In this document: in pieces, positions 9,664 through 19,240 of the stretch
Layout of the letters: each line of letters opens with the position of its first letter
How positions within the stretch are numbered: the first letter of the stretch is position 1
NCBI GenBank assembly: GCA_021299715.1
Contig: JAJTEL010000002.1
Location: 124,001 to 188,000, forward strand
Source of the DNA: Ilumatobacteraceae bacterium
GTDB taxonomy: Bacteria > Actinomycetota > Acidimicrobiia > Acidimicrobiales > Ilumatobacteraceae
DNA length: 64,000 bases
Direction of reading: 5' to 3'
Notes under the pieces: generated by a model
Database searches by the model: none
Told to the model about the DNA's origin: nothing
What the model saw: the letters and a program-made list of their open reading frames with translations, nothing else
Program-made: the position numbers and the translations under genes

Positions 9664-10186
9664 GGAGTTACACCGTACAGATTTCTTGCCCAACACTGGT
9701 GGTCAATTAGTTGTCGTCACATATTCAGCGTCGGCGGTATTTGAAGGCGACATTAAAGACCTGATTGTGAAATTCAAGTACGAGCACAACAAGTCCCTTG
9801 CTTCGCTGCTGGCTCGTTCAATGATGAACTCATTGGGAAACATTGGCGACTGCGACATGGTGACGTGGATTCCCACCGTTCTTGAACGGAAGAATGAACG
9901 GGGTTTTGACCACGCAGAACTCTTGGCGCGACGCGTGGGTGTCATAGTGAAGAAACCCTCGCGCAGAGTGCTGAGACGAACAAGTAGTGGTCATCAGACG
10001 GGGCGAAGTAGAGCCGAGAGACGTGTCGGGGTCAGTTTTGTTGCTAGTCCAGCAGTGAGAGGTCGCCAGATTCTCCTCATTGACGATGTCATCACCACAG
10101 GCACCACCATGCGTGAGGCTGCGCAGGCGCTTGTGAGGTCGGGGGCGTCCACGGTGGCGTGCCTTGGGGTTGCCTATGTTCTGTAA
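9662..10186 (+). CDS. comF: ComF-family phosphoribosyltransferase
   Basis: 174 residues from the ATG at 9662. The core is recognisable: VFEGDIKDLIVKFKYEHNKSLASLLARSM, then VTWIPTVLERKNERGFDHAELLAR, and the PRPP-binding loop ILLIDDVITTGTTM near residue 145. ComF/GntX proteins act in DNA uptake or are uncharacterised phosphoribosyltransferases. The N-terminal cysteine zinc-finger of full-length ComF is missing, which is common in some actinobacteria. The exact start is uncertain (a TTG at 9686 is an alternative). dprA and yifB at 46-48.7 kb are other possible competence-linked genes. Confidence 0.82.
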   Translation: MELHRTDFLPNTGGQLVVVTYSASAVFEGDIKDLIVKFKYEHNKSLASLLARSMMNSLGNIGDCDMVTWIPTVLERKNERGFDHAELLARRVGVIVKKPSRRVLRRTSSGHQTGRSRAERRVGVSFVASPAVRGRQILLIDDVITTGTTMREAAQALVRSGASTVACLGVAYVL

Positions 10187-10203
10187 AACTTTTCCCAAAG
10201 TGG

Positions 10204-10209
10204 CAGAAT
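10204..10209 (+). promoter_or_regulatory. Putative -10 of the TetR-type gene
   Basis: CAGAAT lies exactly six bases before the GTG at 10216, as for other leaderless-type starts in this window. No clear -35. Confidence 0.3.
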
Positions 10210-10215
10210 GACCTT

Positions 10216-10836
10216 GTGAGCGTTGAAGCAAAAGCGAGGGGGCCAGAACTGACCTCTGTCCAGCGAATTCTTGAGCGCACTATTCACGTCATCGAGACCG
10301 CTGGTGAAGCTGCTATTCGAACAAACCCCATTGCATTTGAATGTGGGGTGACGCCACCCATTTTGTATCGCGCGTATGGAAGCAGGGAAGGTCTCATCAT
10401 TGCTGCGCAAGCAGAGCGATACCGACGATCCACCGAGGACGCTACGACGTACCTTTTTCGATACATCGCCGAGGCGAATTCTCGCGATCAATTACGGGAA
10501 AACATTGCCACATCCCTCGACTTCATCTTCAGTGACCATCGTGCAGCAAATAGACGCCTGCGAGCCGAAGTAATTGGTTCATCTATGTCACGGCCAGAGC
10601 TTCGCGAACACATTATTCGTATAGATAATGAGTATGCAGCGGCTGTTGCGCTTCGTTATCAGCCCGCCATTGAAAACGGATGGCTACCACCCGAAAGAGA
10701 TTATGCAGTCATTGCGCTGTGGGCTCAGGGCATTATCAATGCACGCGTCATGGTGGACACCGGTGCCGACGCACAGACATTGAAAGCGTGGGACGACATG
10801 TCGAAACATGCCATCCTGTCGACCATCTTCGACTAA
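10216..10836 (+). CDS. TetR-family-like transcriptional regulator
   Basis: 206 residues from GTG 10216; upstream in-frame codons overlap comF and give no conserved sequence. The N-terminus (~14-60) forms a TetR-type helix-turn-helix: IETAGEAAIRTNPIAFECGVTPPILYRAYGSREGLIIAA, where the second helix and the YRAYGSREGL turn correspond to the usual YxHFxSKExL. The rest is an alpha-helical ligand-binding and dimerisation domain with no obvious ligand. Its stop overlaps the convergent HAD gene by four bases (CTAA). The regulated genes are unknown; the neighbouring comF and YczE-like genes are candidates. Confidence 0.8.
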   Translation: MSVEAKARGPELTSVQRILERTIHVIETAGEAAIRTNPIAFECGVTPPILYRAYGSREGLIIAAQAERYRRSTEDATTYLFRYIAEANSRDQLRENIATSLDFIFSDHRAANRRLRAEVIGSSMSRPELREHIIRIDNEYAAAVALRYQPAIENGWLPPERDYAVIALWAQGIINARVMVDTGADAQTLKAWDDMSKHAILSTIFD

Positions 10837-11486
10837 AGAAGATTGGTTAACTCTCGCGCACGAGAAATGGCGCCGGTTGAGTCTTCTTCCACCAACACTC
10901 CATGCATGCCAACGGCATTTGCCGCCGCAACATTTGCATGTAAGTCATCTAAGAAAACAGTTCTATGAGGAACTGCACCAATTCGTTCCATGGTCAGGTG
11001 GTAAATGGCGGGGTTTGGTTTGCGAATGCCAACTTCGTGGCTATCAACAATGGTGTCAAAGATTGATGCGAAGTCCATGAGGGGCCACCACCACTCTCGA
11101 AATTCCTTCACGTTGTTGGTGAGAATTCCAATAGGAAATCCGGCGCTCTTCAAATCGTGAATGAATGTGACCATGTCTTCATTCAATTGAAATGTAAATG
11201 CAGGCCCACCAGATGTAGGCGGCTTTTCTGCAGGCACAGATGCAACGATTCCTGCTTCATCCATCTTTTGTTTTGTTAGCGCGCGACATTCGGCCAGTGT
11301 GATTTCGCCTCGCTCCACGCGGTGCCACGGATGATCGGTATCTAAGTGGTGTGGACCCATGACAATTTCGGCAACTACTGCTGGGTCGTGGTCGGGGTAG
11401 CGGCGGGTGAAGTCCCGTGGGCCTCCATTTTTCATAATGACCCCACCGAGGTCGAAAATGACTGCATCTGCTTGCTGTTGGCCCAT
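10833..11486 (-). CDS. HAD-superfamily hydrolase (phosphatase-like, subfamily IA)
   Basis: 217 residues from ATG 11486 (a TTG six codons upstream is possible). HAD motif I is VIFDLGGV with nucleophile Asp; motif II is GILTNN (Thr); motif III has the lysine in RKPNPAIY; motif IV is VFLDDLHANV. A helical cap lies between motifs I and II, containing the segment GEITLAECRALTKQKM. Relatives dephosphorylate small metabolites, including epoxide-hydrolase N-terminal-like proteins; the substrate cannot be told from sequence. It is divergent from secA with about 77 bp between. Confidence 0.88.
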   Translation of the reverse strand: MGQQQADAVIFDLGGVIMKNGGPRDFTRRYPDHDPAVVAEIVMGPHHLDTDHPWHRVERGEITLAECRALTKQKMDEAGIVASVPAEKPPTSGGPAFTFQLNEDMVTFIHDLKSAGFPIGILTNNVKEFREWWWPLMDFASIFDTIVDSHEVGIRKPNPAIYHLTMERIGAVPHRTVFLDDLHANVAAANAVGMHGVLVEEDSTGAISRARELTNLL

Positions 11487-11563
11487 GTGGTTGATTCTTG
11501 CCAAGTTCTTGCTTCTGCCACGAACTGGTCGGCTGGGGTTGCACAGGTAGGCTTGACCTTCGC

Positions 11564-14347
11564 ATGAAAGTTCTCGATCGCGTCCTACGGGCTGGCGATG
11601 GCAAGCGGGTGAAGGCCCTGCAAGGCCTGGTCCCCGACATCAATGCCCTTGGCCCCGCCATGGCGGCATTAACCGACGAGCAATTACAGGCAAAGACTCC
11701 CGAGTTTCGTCAACGCTTAGAACAGGGCGAAACACTGGACGACATTTTGGTCGAAGCCTTTGCGGTAGTTCGCGAAGCCGCCAAGCGCGTCATTGGTCAA
11801 TACCACTTCGATGTTCAGCTCATGGGTGGCGCTGCATTGCATTTTGGCTGGGTGGCAGAAATGAAGACCGGTGAAGGAAAGACCCTGGTGTCTACTTTGC
11901 CTGCCTATCTCAATGGTCTCTCTGGCAAAGGTGTTCATGTCATCACGGTGAACGACTATCTCGCTCGGTTTCATGCCGAATGGATGGGTCGTATTCACCA
12001 GTGGCTTGGTCTCAGTGTCGGTCTCGTTATTCCCGGTTTTCGTGAATCAGCAGAACAGAAGCGCGAAGACTATGCCTGTGACATCACGTACGGAACAAAC
12101 AACGAGTTTGGTTTCGATTACCTGCGTGACAACATGGCCGGATCACTCAGCGAAAAAGTGCAACGCGGTCACAACTTTGCAATCGTCGACGAAGTCGACA
12201 GCATTCTGATTGACGAAGCACGAACCCCGCTCATTATTTCTGGGCGTCTCGCCGATGCAGCGTCCATGTATTACAAATTTGCATCCATCGTGCGCACTCT
12301 TACGCGCGACGTTGATTACGAAGTTGACGAAGCGAAACGAATTGTTTTCCCAACAGAATCCGGTGTTGAAAAAGTTGAGAAAGAACTGGGTCTCGACAAC
12401 TTGTACGACGCAGTTCAGCAAAACTTGGTTCACCAACTGTCAGTAGCTCTTAAGGCCAAAGAGTTGTATCGCCGCGATAAGGACTACATCGTTGACGCAG
12501 GTGAAGTGAAAATTGTCGATGAATTCACAGGTCGTGTTCTTGAGGGTCGACGTTGGAGCGAAGGTATTCACCAGGCAGTAGAAGCCAAAGAAGGTGTTCG
12601 CATCAATGAGGAAAATCAGACCCTCGCCACAATTACATTGCAGAACTACTTCCGCATGTACGACAAATTGGCAGGAATGACCGGTACAGCCCAGACCGAA
12701 GCTGCCGAACTGGTGAACACGTACGAGCTTCAGGTAGTGCCTATTCCCACCAACCGTCCAAACATTCGCGAAGATCATGCCGACCTCATCTACAAGTCGG
12801 AAGTTGCGAAGTATCAGGCAGTCATCGAAGACATTGTGCAGCGTCACGCAGCGGGTCAGCCAGTTCTTGTAGGAACAATTAGCGTTGAAAAGAGCGAGTA
12901 CCTGTCGCGCGAACTCACCAAGCGCGGAGTTCGCCACGAAGTGCTTAACGCAAAGCAACACACCCGTGAGGCTCAAATTGTTGCGCAGGCCGGACGAAAG
13001 GGCGCTGTCACGGTTGCCACCAATATGGCTGGTCGTGGCGTTGACATTCTTTTGGGTGGCAACCCTGAACTTCTTGCTCGTCAACAAGTATTGGCCGAAG
13101 GGGTAGACCCCGGACTTTTGGTTGACGATTTCGCGCTTCCTGCTCCGCTTGAACAGTTGCATCCCGACTTTCAAGAAGCACGTCGTGCCGCCTTGGCCCG
13201 CTACCAAGAACTGCTTCCTGTGTTTAAACAACAGTGTGCCGAAGAAGGGGAGGTCATTCGTTCGTTGGGTGGTCTCTACGTGCTCGGTACCGAACGTCAC
13301 GACAGCCGCCGTATCGATAATCAGTTACGTGGTCGTTCGGGTCGTCAAGGTGACCCTGGCGCAAGTCGTTTTTATCTCTCGCTCGACGACGAGCTCATGC
13401 GACTGTTTGCAACTGGTGCACTCAGCTGGGTGATGGGTCGTGCGTTGCCCGAAGACGAAGCAATTGAAGCAAAGATGGTGACCAAAGCCATTGAACGTGC
13501 TCAAACAACCGTCGAACAACGCAACGGAGAAATTCGTAAGAACGTTCTGAAGTACGACGAAGTAATGAACGAACAGCGAAAAGTCATCTATATGCGTCGC
13601 GATCAAATTTTGTCTGGCGCCGATCTGAAATCTGCAGCAATGGAGTACTTGGCAGAAGCAGTTGACTCTCTTATCTCAACCCACTGTGTGTCTGAAGCAA
13701 GTGACGAGTGGGACATAGATGGGTTAGCCGGCGAACTTCGCACGTATTGGCCAGCCAACGTCACCGAAGGTCACATTGAACAATGTGCAGATACCGATGC
13801 TGTGTACGACCTTGTGATGGCCGATGCCAATGCGCACTATCAGCGCCGCGAAGCAGAGTTGGGCGCAGATGTCATGCGCCAAATTGAACGACAAGTAATG
13901 CTCAGCATTATCGACCAGCGCTGGCGCGAACATCTTGAAGAGATGGATTACCTGCAAGAGGGAATCAACTTGCGAGCAATGGGCCAAAAAGACCCACTGA
14001 CCGAATGGCAACGCGAGGGCTATGAAATGTTTGGTCAAATGATGGTGGGCATTGCACAAGATTTCGTTCGTTATGTCATGCACGTACAGGTTGTTACTGA
14101 AGAACAGCCGGCAGTCAGGGTGCAGAATCTTGTAGAGACAAGTAACGAAGATGTGTCCGACGACGGATTCACTTCTGCGGCACTAGCGGGTGGAGATGTC
14201 GACCCCGAACTATTACGACCTGCCGACGAGCCAGTGCAAAAGCCCATCGTCAAAGACGCCAACGACTGGTCGAACACTCCGCGCAACTCACCGTGCCCAT
14301 GTGGCTCTGGTCGCAAGTACAAGGTGTGTCACGGCTCCGTGTCGTGA
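11564..14347 (+). CDS. secA: Protein translocase ATPase SecA
   Basis: 927 residues from the ATG giving MKVLDRVLRAGDG, matching the family N-terminus. It is the motor that drives preproteins through SecYEG. Visible features: Walker A MKTGEGKT (100-107), DEVDSILIDEARTPLI (Walker B and beyond), the helicase motif VATNMAGRGVDILLGGN, and QLRGRSGRQGDPG. The C-terminal SEC-C zinc site CPCGSGRKYKVCHG binds SecB or ribosomes in relatives. It is followed 27 bp later by prfB, an order common in Actinobacteria. Confidence 0.98.
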   Translation: MKVLDRVLRAGDGKRVKALQGLVPDINALGPAMAALTDEQLQAKTPEFRQRLEQGETLDDILVEAFAVVREAAKRVIGQYHFDVQLMGGAALHFGWVAEMKTGEGKTLVSTLPAYLNGLSGKGVHVITVNDYLARFHAEWMGRIHQWLGLSVGLVIPGFRESAEQKREDYACDITYGTNNEFGFDYLRDNMAGSLSEKVQRGHNFAIVDEVDSILIDEARTPLIISGRLADAASMYYKFASIVRTLTRDVDYEVDEAKRIVFPTESGVEKVEKELGLDNLYDAVQQNLVHQLSVALKAKELYRRDKDYIVDAGEVKIVDEFTGRVLEGRRWSEGIHQAVEAKEGVRINEENQTLATITLQNYFRMYDKLAGMTGTAQTEAAELVNTYELQVVPIPTNRPNIREDHADLIYKSEVAKYQAVIEDIVQRHAAGQPVLVGTISVEKSEYLSRELTKRGVRHEVLNAKQHTREAQIVAQAGRKGAVTVATNMAGRGVDILLGGNPELLARQQVLAEGVDPGLLVDDFALPAPLEQLHPDFQEARRAALARYQELLPVFKQQCAEEGEVIRSLGGLYVLGTERHDSRRIDNQLRGRSGRQGDPGASRFYLSLDDELMRLFATGALSWVMGRALPEDEAIEAKMVTKAIERAQTTVEQRNGEIRKNVLKYDEVMNEQRKVIYMRRDQILSGADLKSAAMEYLAEAVDSLISTHCVSEASDEWDIDGLAGELRTYWPANVTEGHIEQCADTDAVYDLVMADANAHYQRREAELGADVMRQIERQVMLSIIDQRWREHLEEMDYLQEGINLRAMGQKDPLTEWQREGYEMFGQMMVGIAQDFVRYVMHVQVVTEEQPAVRVQNLVETSNEDVSDDGFTSAALAGGDVDPELLRPADEPVQKPIVKDANDWSNTPRNSPCPCGSGRKYKVCHGSVS

Positions 14348-14374
14348 CCACCTGTAGTAAACACACCATTCATC

Positions 14375-15481
14375 ATGCGTGACTTCACTTCAGACATACG
14401 CGAACTCAATAAACGTCTTGAGGAAGCCAAGGGTTATCTCAAGATTGACCAGTCACGCGCACGACTCGGTGAATTAGAGATTGAGATTTCCCGTCCCGAC
14501 TTGTGGGATGACCAAGAGGCAGCAAAACGTATTAATACGGAATACGCAAATGTCAAAGGTGATGTTGACGAGTACGTGTCGTTGGCATCACAAGTAGAAG
14601 ATCTTGAAGTTCTACATGAGTTGGCTCGTGAAGTAGACGATGCGTCTCAAGAGACTGAAATCCAGGCTGGTATTTCACAGGTAGCTGCTGGCCTGAATGT
14701 TTTGGAAATGCGCAGTCTGTTCACTGGTAAACACGACGAAGTTGACGCAATTGTTCAGATCAATGCAAAAGACGGCGGAGTCGATGCTCAAGACTGGGCA
14801 GAACTGTTGTTACGAATGTTCTCACGATGGGCAGAACGTCGTGGTTTTGCCGTTGAAGTGGACGATGTCAGTCCTGGCACCGAGGCTGGAATTCTGTCGG
14901 CGGAGTTCACAGTTAAGGGCCGTTACGCCTACGGGTTGATGACGTCTGAGCGTGGTACGCATCGTTTAGTTCGCATCAGTCCGTTCGATAACCAAGGTCG
15001 TCGCCAAACCAGTTTTGCAACGGTTCAAGTGTGGCCTGTGATGGATGCGCCAGACATTGAAGTCAATGAGTCGGAGATTCGTATGGAAGTGTTTCGCGCA
15101 TCTGGTGCAGGTGGCCAGCATGTGAACAAAACATCTTCTGCAGTTCGCCTTATTCACGAGCCCACCGGAGCTGTGGCAAGCAGCCAAGAAGAGCGAAGCC
15201 AGTTACAAAACCGTGAAAAGGCGATGACCCGTCTGAAGGCAATGATTGCTGCGAAAATTGAAGAAGAACATGAAGCCGAGAAAGACCGCATTGCCGGTAA
15301 GACGGCAATGGTGGGATGGGGAAGCCAGATTCGTTCGTATGTGCTTCAGCCGTACCAAATGGTGAAAGATCACCGAACCGATGTTGAATCAGGAAATGTG
15401 GCCAGTGTTCTCGACGGTGATCTCGACCAATTCATGGAAGGCTTCTTGCGCTGGCGACGGGAATCGGAGCAAGCCCAGTAA
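14375..15481 (+). CDS. prfB: Peptide chain release factor 2
   Basis: 368 residues. It terminates translation at UGA and UAA. The anticodon-like tripeptide is SPF (202-204), which identifies RF2 rather than RF1 (PxT), and the catalytic GGQ loop is GAGGQHVN (246-248). The reading frame is continuous from the ATG: there is no in-frame UGA after ~25 codons, so the autoregulatory +1 frameshift found in many bacteria is absent. It sits in the usual actinobacterial order secA-prfB-ftsE-ftsX. Confidence 0.97.
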   Translation: MRDFTSDIRELNKRLEEAKGYLKIDQSRARLGELEIEISRPDLWDDQEAAKRINTEYANVKGDVDEYVSLASQVEDLEVLHELAREVDDASQETEIQAGISQVAAGLNVLEMRSLFTGKHDEVDAIVQINAKDGGVDAQDWAELLLRMFSRWAERRGFAVEVDDVSPGTEAGILSAEFTVKGRYAYGLMTSERGTHRLVRISPFDNQGRRQTSFATVQVWPVMDAPDIEVNESEIRMEVFRASGAGGQHVNKTSSAVRLIHEPTGAVASSQEERSQLQNREKAMTRLKAMIAAKIEEEHEAEKDRIAGKTAMVGWGSQIRSYVLQPYQMVKDHRTDVESGNVASVLDGDLDQFMEGFLRWRRESEQAQ

Positions 15482-15520
15482 GGGTTTCGTGCCTGCCCGC
15501 AGGGGCGTTGGCCCCATTGC

Positions 15521-15526
15521 TAGGTT
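15521..15526 (+). promoter_or_regulatory. Putative -10 of ftsEX
   Basis: TAGGTT ends ten bases before the ftsE ATG; a short GC hairpin (15502-15515, GGGGC/GCCCC with a GTTG loop) lies just upstream and might end prfB transcription. Both are weak predictions. Confidence 0.3.
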
Positions 15527-15536
15527 GTGGTACTTC

Positions 15537-16214
15537 ATGATTCGTCTTGAGAATGTCTCCAAGATGTATGGCTCCGAAATACCGGCCGTACGCGATGCGT
15601 CCTTCGATATTGCGAAGGGTGATTTTGTGTTCCTGGTGGGCCCGTCTGGGTCGGGAAAAAGTACTTTGTTGCGCCTGATGAATAGGCAGGAACGCCCCGA
15701 ACGCGGAAACGTGTGGGTTGCAGGCCGAAACATCAATGAAATGGCTAGTAGTCAGGTGCCATATCTCCGTCGCACCATGGGCAATGTTTTCCAGGATTAC
15801 AAACTTCTTCCTAACAAGACCGTGTTCGAGAATGTGGCATTCGCGTTAGAAGTGATTGGTAAGCCAAAGCACGTCATTGGTCACCAAGTTCCTCAGGTGT
15901 TGGAACTAGTGGGCTTGTCGGGCAAGGAAGACCGCTTCCCTCATCAGTTATCTGGTGGCGAACAGCAACGTGTCTCAATCGCACGCGCTTTCGTGAATAG
16001 GCCACTCATTTTGTTGGCAGACGAGCCAACCGGAAACTTAGACCCCGCAACTGGCGAGGGCATCATGCAACTTCTCGATGCAATTAACCGAACTGGCACC
16101 ACGGTTGTCATGGCCACACACGACCATCGGGTAGTAAACGCCATGCGTCGACGCGTTATTCAGTTAGATCGCGGCGTCATCGTTCGAGACCAAGAACGCG
16201 GTGTATACGAATGA
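15537..16214 (+). CDS. ftsE: Cell-division ATP-binding protein FtsE
   Basis: 225 residues from the ATG giving [11 protein letters not shown]; the longer frame starting at 15381 runs inside prfB and is rejected. ABC ATPase: Walker [10 protein letters not shown] (35-43), Q-loop in NVFQDYKLL, signature [10 protein letters not shown], Walker [12 protein letters not shown]-switch ATHD. With FtsX it forms a membrane complex that activates peptidoglycan hydrolases (RipC in mycobacteria) during division. It overlaps ftsX by four bases (ATGA), indicating translational coupling. Confidence 0.97.
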   Translation: MIRLENVSKMYGSEIPAVRDASFDIAKGDFVFLVGPSGSGKSTLLRLMNRQERPERGNVWVAGRNINEMASSQVPYLRRTMGNVFQDYKLLPNKTVFENVAFALEVIGKPKHVIGHQVPQVLELVGLSGKEDRFPHQLSGGEQQRVSIARAFVNRPLILLADEPTGNLDPATGEGIMQLLDAINRTGTTVVMATHDHRVVNAMRRRVIQLDRGVIVRDQERGVYE

Positions 16215-17116
16215 TTCAACGACTGTCGTATGCCGTTCGCGAAACAATCGCAAGTTTCCGTCGTAATGTCACATTGTCGGTGGCCGCTGTCATTACGTCC
16301 GCTGTGTCGCTGTTGCTCGTGGGTGCCACCTTCCTTATTCAGCGAGCTTTTGACAACCTGTTAGTGCAATGGCGTGGCGATGTGGGAATGATTGTGTTTG
16401 TTCGCCCAGATGTTGCTCCAGACGCTCTCACGTTTATTGAGCAGAACTTAAAGTCGCAGCCGAATGTCATAGACATTGACAAACTCGATTATCTCGACAA
16501 GACCGCCAGTTTTGAAGAAGCGAAGCGTGTCTTCGCAGGTGATCCAACAACATTGAGTCTGCTCTCCATCGAGACCATTCCGTCGCAGTTCAAAGTGGTT
16601 CCAAAAACAACAGACCCCGAACTGGTTCGAAGTTTGGCTAATCAATATCGAACATTGCCGGGCGTGGCGGGAGTGTCATTGGCAGAAGACGAGTTCGATG
16701 TCATTTCCACACTGTCTGGGTTCGTGCGTACTGTCACCATTGGCATGTCACTGGTGTTGTTGGCGGTAGCGGTCATTCTTATTTGGAACACCATTCGAAC
16801 GGCTATTTTTGCGCGTCGTCGTGAAATTGAAGTGATGAAACTGGTGGGTGCCACCGACTGGTTTATTCGTGTGCCGTTTATCTTGGAAGGACTTGTTCAG
16901 GGTCTTGTGGGCGCAGTGGTGTCATGTGGTGGTTTGTGGGCGTTAAACAGCGCATGGACATCTGGTGTTGCGGGCTTTAAACCAGGTACCGGCGTGAGTT
17001 CTCTTGTTGTGCCCGGTTCCTATGTCAATGGCGTCATGATTGTGTTGCTCATCATCGGAGCTGTGGCCGGTGGCGTCGGTTCTGGCGTTGCATCTAGCAA
17101 GTTCCTCGACGTCTAG
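16211..17116 (+). CDS. ftsX: Cell-division protein FtsX (permease-like)
   Basis: 301 residues with the FtsX plan: cytoplasmic N-terminus, helix 1 (~22-45), an extracellular domain of ~130 residues, then three more helices, with the FtsX/MacB core [27 protein letters not shown] between helices 2 and 3. The extracytoplasmic loop is expected to contact a peptidoglycan hydrolase or its adaptor; the partner is not visible here. Its start codon is inside the ftsE stop. It is followed by a separate promoter for the crotonase gene. Confidence 0.95.
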   Translation: MIQRLSYAVRETIASFRRNVTLSVAAVITSAVSLLLVGATFLIQRAFDNLLVQWRGDVGMIVFVRPDVAPDALTFIEQNLKSQPNVIDIDKLDYLDKTASFEEAKRVFAGDPTTLSLLSIETIPSQFKVVPKTTDPELVRSLANQYRTLPGVAGVSLAEDEFDVISTLSGFVRTVTIGMSLVLLAVAVILIWNTIRTAIFARRREIEVMKLVGATDWFIRVPFILEGLVQGLVGAVVSCGGLWALNSAWTSGVAGFKPGTGVSSLVVPGSYVNGVMIVLLIIGAVAGGVGSGVASSKFLDV

Positions 17117-17147
17117 TTCGGTATCTCGTCACTGACGCTGGCATCGC

Positions 17148-17153
17148 TAGGGT
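17148..17153 (+). promoter_or_regulatory. Putative -10 of the crotonase gene, leaderless type
   Basis: TAGGGT is followed by exactly six bases and then the ATG at 17160, so transcription would begin at or next to the start codon. There is no good -35 and no Shine-Dalgarno beyond AAGGA inside the six bases. Confidence 0.5.
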
Positions 17154-17159
17154 CAAGGA

Positions 17160-18020
17160 ATGGATTTTCAAGACATCGCATACGACGTGAGCGAGGGCAT
17201 CGCCACCATTACCTTGCATCGACCCGACAAGATGAATGCCTTCACCGGACGCATGATGCACGAGATCATTTCTGCTCTCGACATGACCGATGCCGATGAC
17301 AATGTCAAAGTCGTCATCTTCACCGGATCTGGCCGTGCCTATTGCGCTGGCGCCGATCTGTCGTCAGGTGGGGAGACATTTGCCAAGGGCGGAAGTGACG
17401 TTCAGACCAAACAGGGCGTACCGCGAGATGGTGGAGGGTTGGTCTCTCTTCGCATCTTTGAAAGTCTGAAGCCGGTTATCGGTGCCATTAATGGAGCCGC
17501 CGTTGGTGTTGGGGTCACCATGACCCTGCCAATGGACATTCGGCTTGCAAGCGACTCTGCAAAGTTCGGGTTTGTTTTTGCCAAGCGGGGCATCGTTCCC
17601 GAAGCGTGCTCATCGTATTTCTTGCCACGCATTGTGGGGATACAAAAGGCAACGGAGTGGGTCTTTACTGGGCGAGTTTTTTCAGCGCAAGAAGCGTTAG
17701 ACGGTGGACTCGTTCGCAGTGTTCACCCCGCCGATCAGCTTCTGTCTGCAGCGCGTGAGTTGGCACGTGAAATTGCTGACAATACGGCGCCAGTGTCGGT
17801 GGCATTATCACGACGTATGTTGTGGCGCATGCTTGGTGCATCGCACCCCATGGAAGCGCATCGCGCAGACTCTCGCGGAATTATGGAGCGTGGACGCAGT
17901 GCAGATTCAAAAGAAGGTGTTGTCAGTTTCTTAGAAAAGCGCGCTGCCGTGTACCCCGATTTGGTGAGTGACGGATTGCCCGACATTTTTCCAGGTTGGG
18001 AAGACCCAGAGTTTCGCTAA
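17160..18020 (+). CDS. Enoyl-CoA hydratase/isomerase (crotonase) family protein
   Basis: 286 residues. It has a crotonase fold with oxyanion-hole segments GRAYCAGADLSSG (~60-72) and NGAAVGVGVTMTLPMDIRLAS. Position GRGIVPEACSSYFLPRIVG contains the glutamate in the place of one catalytic Glu; the second typical Glu is not obvious. The C-terminal segment FLEKRAAVYPDLVSDGLP is like actinobacterial fatty-acid-degradation hydratases. The exact substrate is unknown. The globin gene follows after 3 bp, so the two are probably co-transcribed. Confidence 0.88.
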   Translation: MDFQDIAYDVSEGIATITLHRPDKMNAFTGRMMHEIISALDMTDADDNVKVVIFTGSGRAYCAGADLSSGGETFAKGGSDVQTKQGVPRDGGGLVSLRIFESLKPVIGAINGAAVGVGVTMTLPMDIRLASDSAKFGFVFAKRGIVPEACSSYFLPRIVGIQKATEWVFTGRVFSAQEALDGGLVRSVHPADQLLSAARELAREIADNTAPVSVALSRRMLWRMLGASHPMEAHRADSRGIMERGRSADSKEGVVSFLEKRAAVYPDLVSDGLPDIFPGWEDPEFR

Positions 18021-18023
18021 CAA

Positions 18024-18428
18024 ATGACGGAGACACAAGACAATCGCAGTCTGTATGACATTTGCGGGCGTGAGTACTTTGTTGCTCTCGTTGATGCGTT
18101 CTACGACGGCGTAGAGACAGATTCCATCTTGATGGCTATGTATCCCGACGGTGCAGATACAACAGAAGCTCGCCAACGGCTCACCTTGTTTCTGGTTCAG
18201 TACTGGGGCGGGCCACATGACTATATGGAACAGCGTGGACACCCCATGTTGCGTATGCGTCATGGCGGCTTCGCCATCGATGCTCAAGCGCGAGACCGGT
18301 GGTTGCTGCACATGGCATCAGCTATTGAGCACACCTTGCATTTGGTTCCCGAACCAGAACGTGACTCTGTTGTGCAACAACTTGCGTCGTATGTGGTGAA
18401 CGCTGCCGAACACCTGAGAAATCAGTAA
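18024..18428 (+). CDS. glbO: Group II truncated haemoglobin (trHbO-like)
   Basis: 134 residues. Motifs typical of group II: YDICGREYFVALVDAFYDGV (helix A/B with the ligand-pocket Tyr), the signature YWGGPHDYMEQRGHPMLRMRH carrying the proximal-side residues, then RDRWLLHM with the conserved G8 tryptophan. These small haem proteins bind O2 and may detoxify NO or peroxide, or support respiration; the mycobacterial relative is trHbO. It follows the crotonase gene by 3 bp and overlaps the convergent methyltransferase by seven bases. Confidence 0.93.
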   Translation: MTETQDNRSLYDICGREYFVALVDAFYDGVETDSILMAMYPDGADTTEARQRLTLFLVQYWGGPHDYMEQRGHPMLRMRHGGFAIDAQARDRWLLHMASAIEHTLHLVPEPERDSVVQQLASYVVNAAEHLRNQ

Positions 18429-19237
18429 GAGTTTGTCTGCGGTCCTAGCGCGTACAGCACAATGGCGGCAGCGGCCCCAACGTTTAATGAATCAACGTGG
18501 GCATGCATGGGAATGCGCACCATGTCGGTGGCATGAAAAATGGTTTCAGTAGCAAGCCCGTCACGCTCGCTTCCCAACAGAACTGCAACTTTTTCATCTG
18601 CACGGACTGTGTACTGCTGCAAAGACACTCCAGTGTGGTGTGGCGTAAGAGCCACGCTGCGATAACCATGGGTCGTCAAGAGTTCGTGCAAAGACTCGTC
18701 ATCCTGTAGGCGAGCGAATGGAAGCGTGAGACCGGTTCCCATTGACACTCGTAATGCGCGACGTGCCAATGGGTCGGCACTTCCAGCAGACAACACAAGA
18801 CCATGCCAACCAAGGGCAGCAGCGCTGCGAATGATGGCGCCCAGATTCGTTGGGTTATCAAGCGATTCGGCAACGACAATGCGTGAACCAGAGTGAAGAA
18901 GTTCCGAGACATCGCGAAGCGGTGGCCGTTGAAACAAACCAACTGCACGAAGTGGAACGCCAAGCCCAGTGACATCTCGACGCAAGTCCTCGTTGCCGCA
19001 AAAAATATCTACATGTGGCAACTGCGAGTGAAACCGTGCCGCCATGTCGTCATCGCACAAAAGAGCCTGCGGTGTGCACCCTGCCTGAAGTGCACGATCG
19101 ACCACTAGGTCGCCCTCTGCCACAAACAGGCCGGCTCCCACTGTTTCTCGTCTGTCAGATTTGCTAGCAAGTTGACGGTCGCGCCAACGAAACGGGTCTA
19201 GCCGTTCATCGAGTGCGTTAGCGACCGAATGAATCAT
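18422..19237 (-). CDS. SpoU/TrmH-family RNA 2'-O-methyltransferase
   Basis: 271 residues. An N-terminal substrate-binding domain (~1-110) is followed by a SPOUT domain with the three motifs: DNPTNLGAIIRSAAALG, LLGSERDGL and IPMHAHVDSLNVGAAAAIVLYAL. It uses SAM to methylate a ribose 2'-OH in tRNA or rRNA; which base cannot be told. The start is 3 bp after the menB stop, so it is probably translated from the same transcript. C-terminal overlap with the globin gene is seven bases. Confidence 0.92.
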   Translation of the reverse strand: MIHSVANALDERLDPFRWRDRQLASKSDRRETVGAGLFVAEGDLVVDRALQAGCTPQALLCDDDMAARFHSQLPHVDIFCGNEDLRRDVTGLGVPLRAVGLFQRPPLRDVSELLHSGSRIVVAESLDNPTNLGAIIRSAAALGWHGLVLSAGSADPLARRALRVSMGTGLTLPFARLQDDESLHELLTTHGYRSVALTPHHTGVSLQQYTVRADEKVAVLLGSERDGLATETIFHATDMVRIPMHAHVDSLNVGAAAAIVLYALGPQTNSY

Positions 19238-19240
19238 TAA

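Noticed and set aside
12440-13300. 286-residue frame antisense to secA
   Set aside because: Cys/Phe-rich, resembles no family, and the secA frame on the other strand is certain.
15381-15536. N-terminal extension of FtsE
   Set aside because: The extra frame lies inside prfB; the FtsE start at 15537 begins the conserved MIRLENV.
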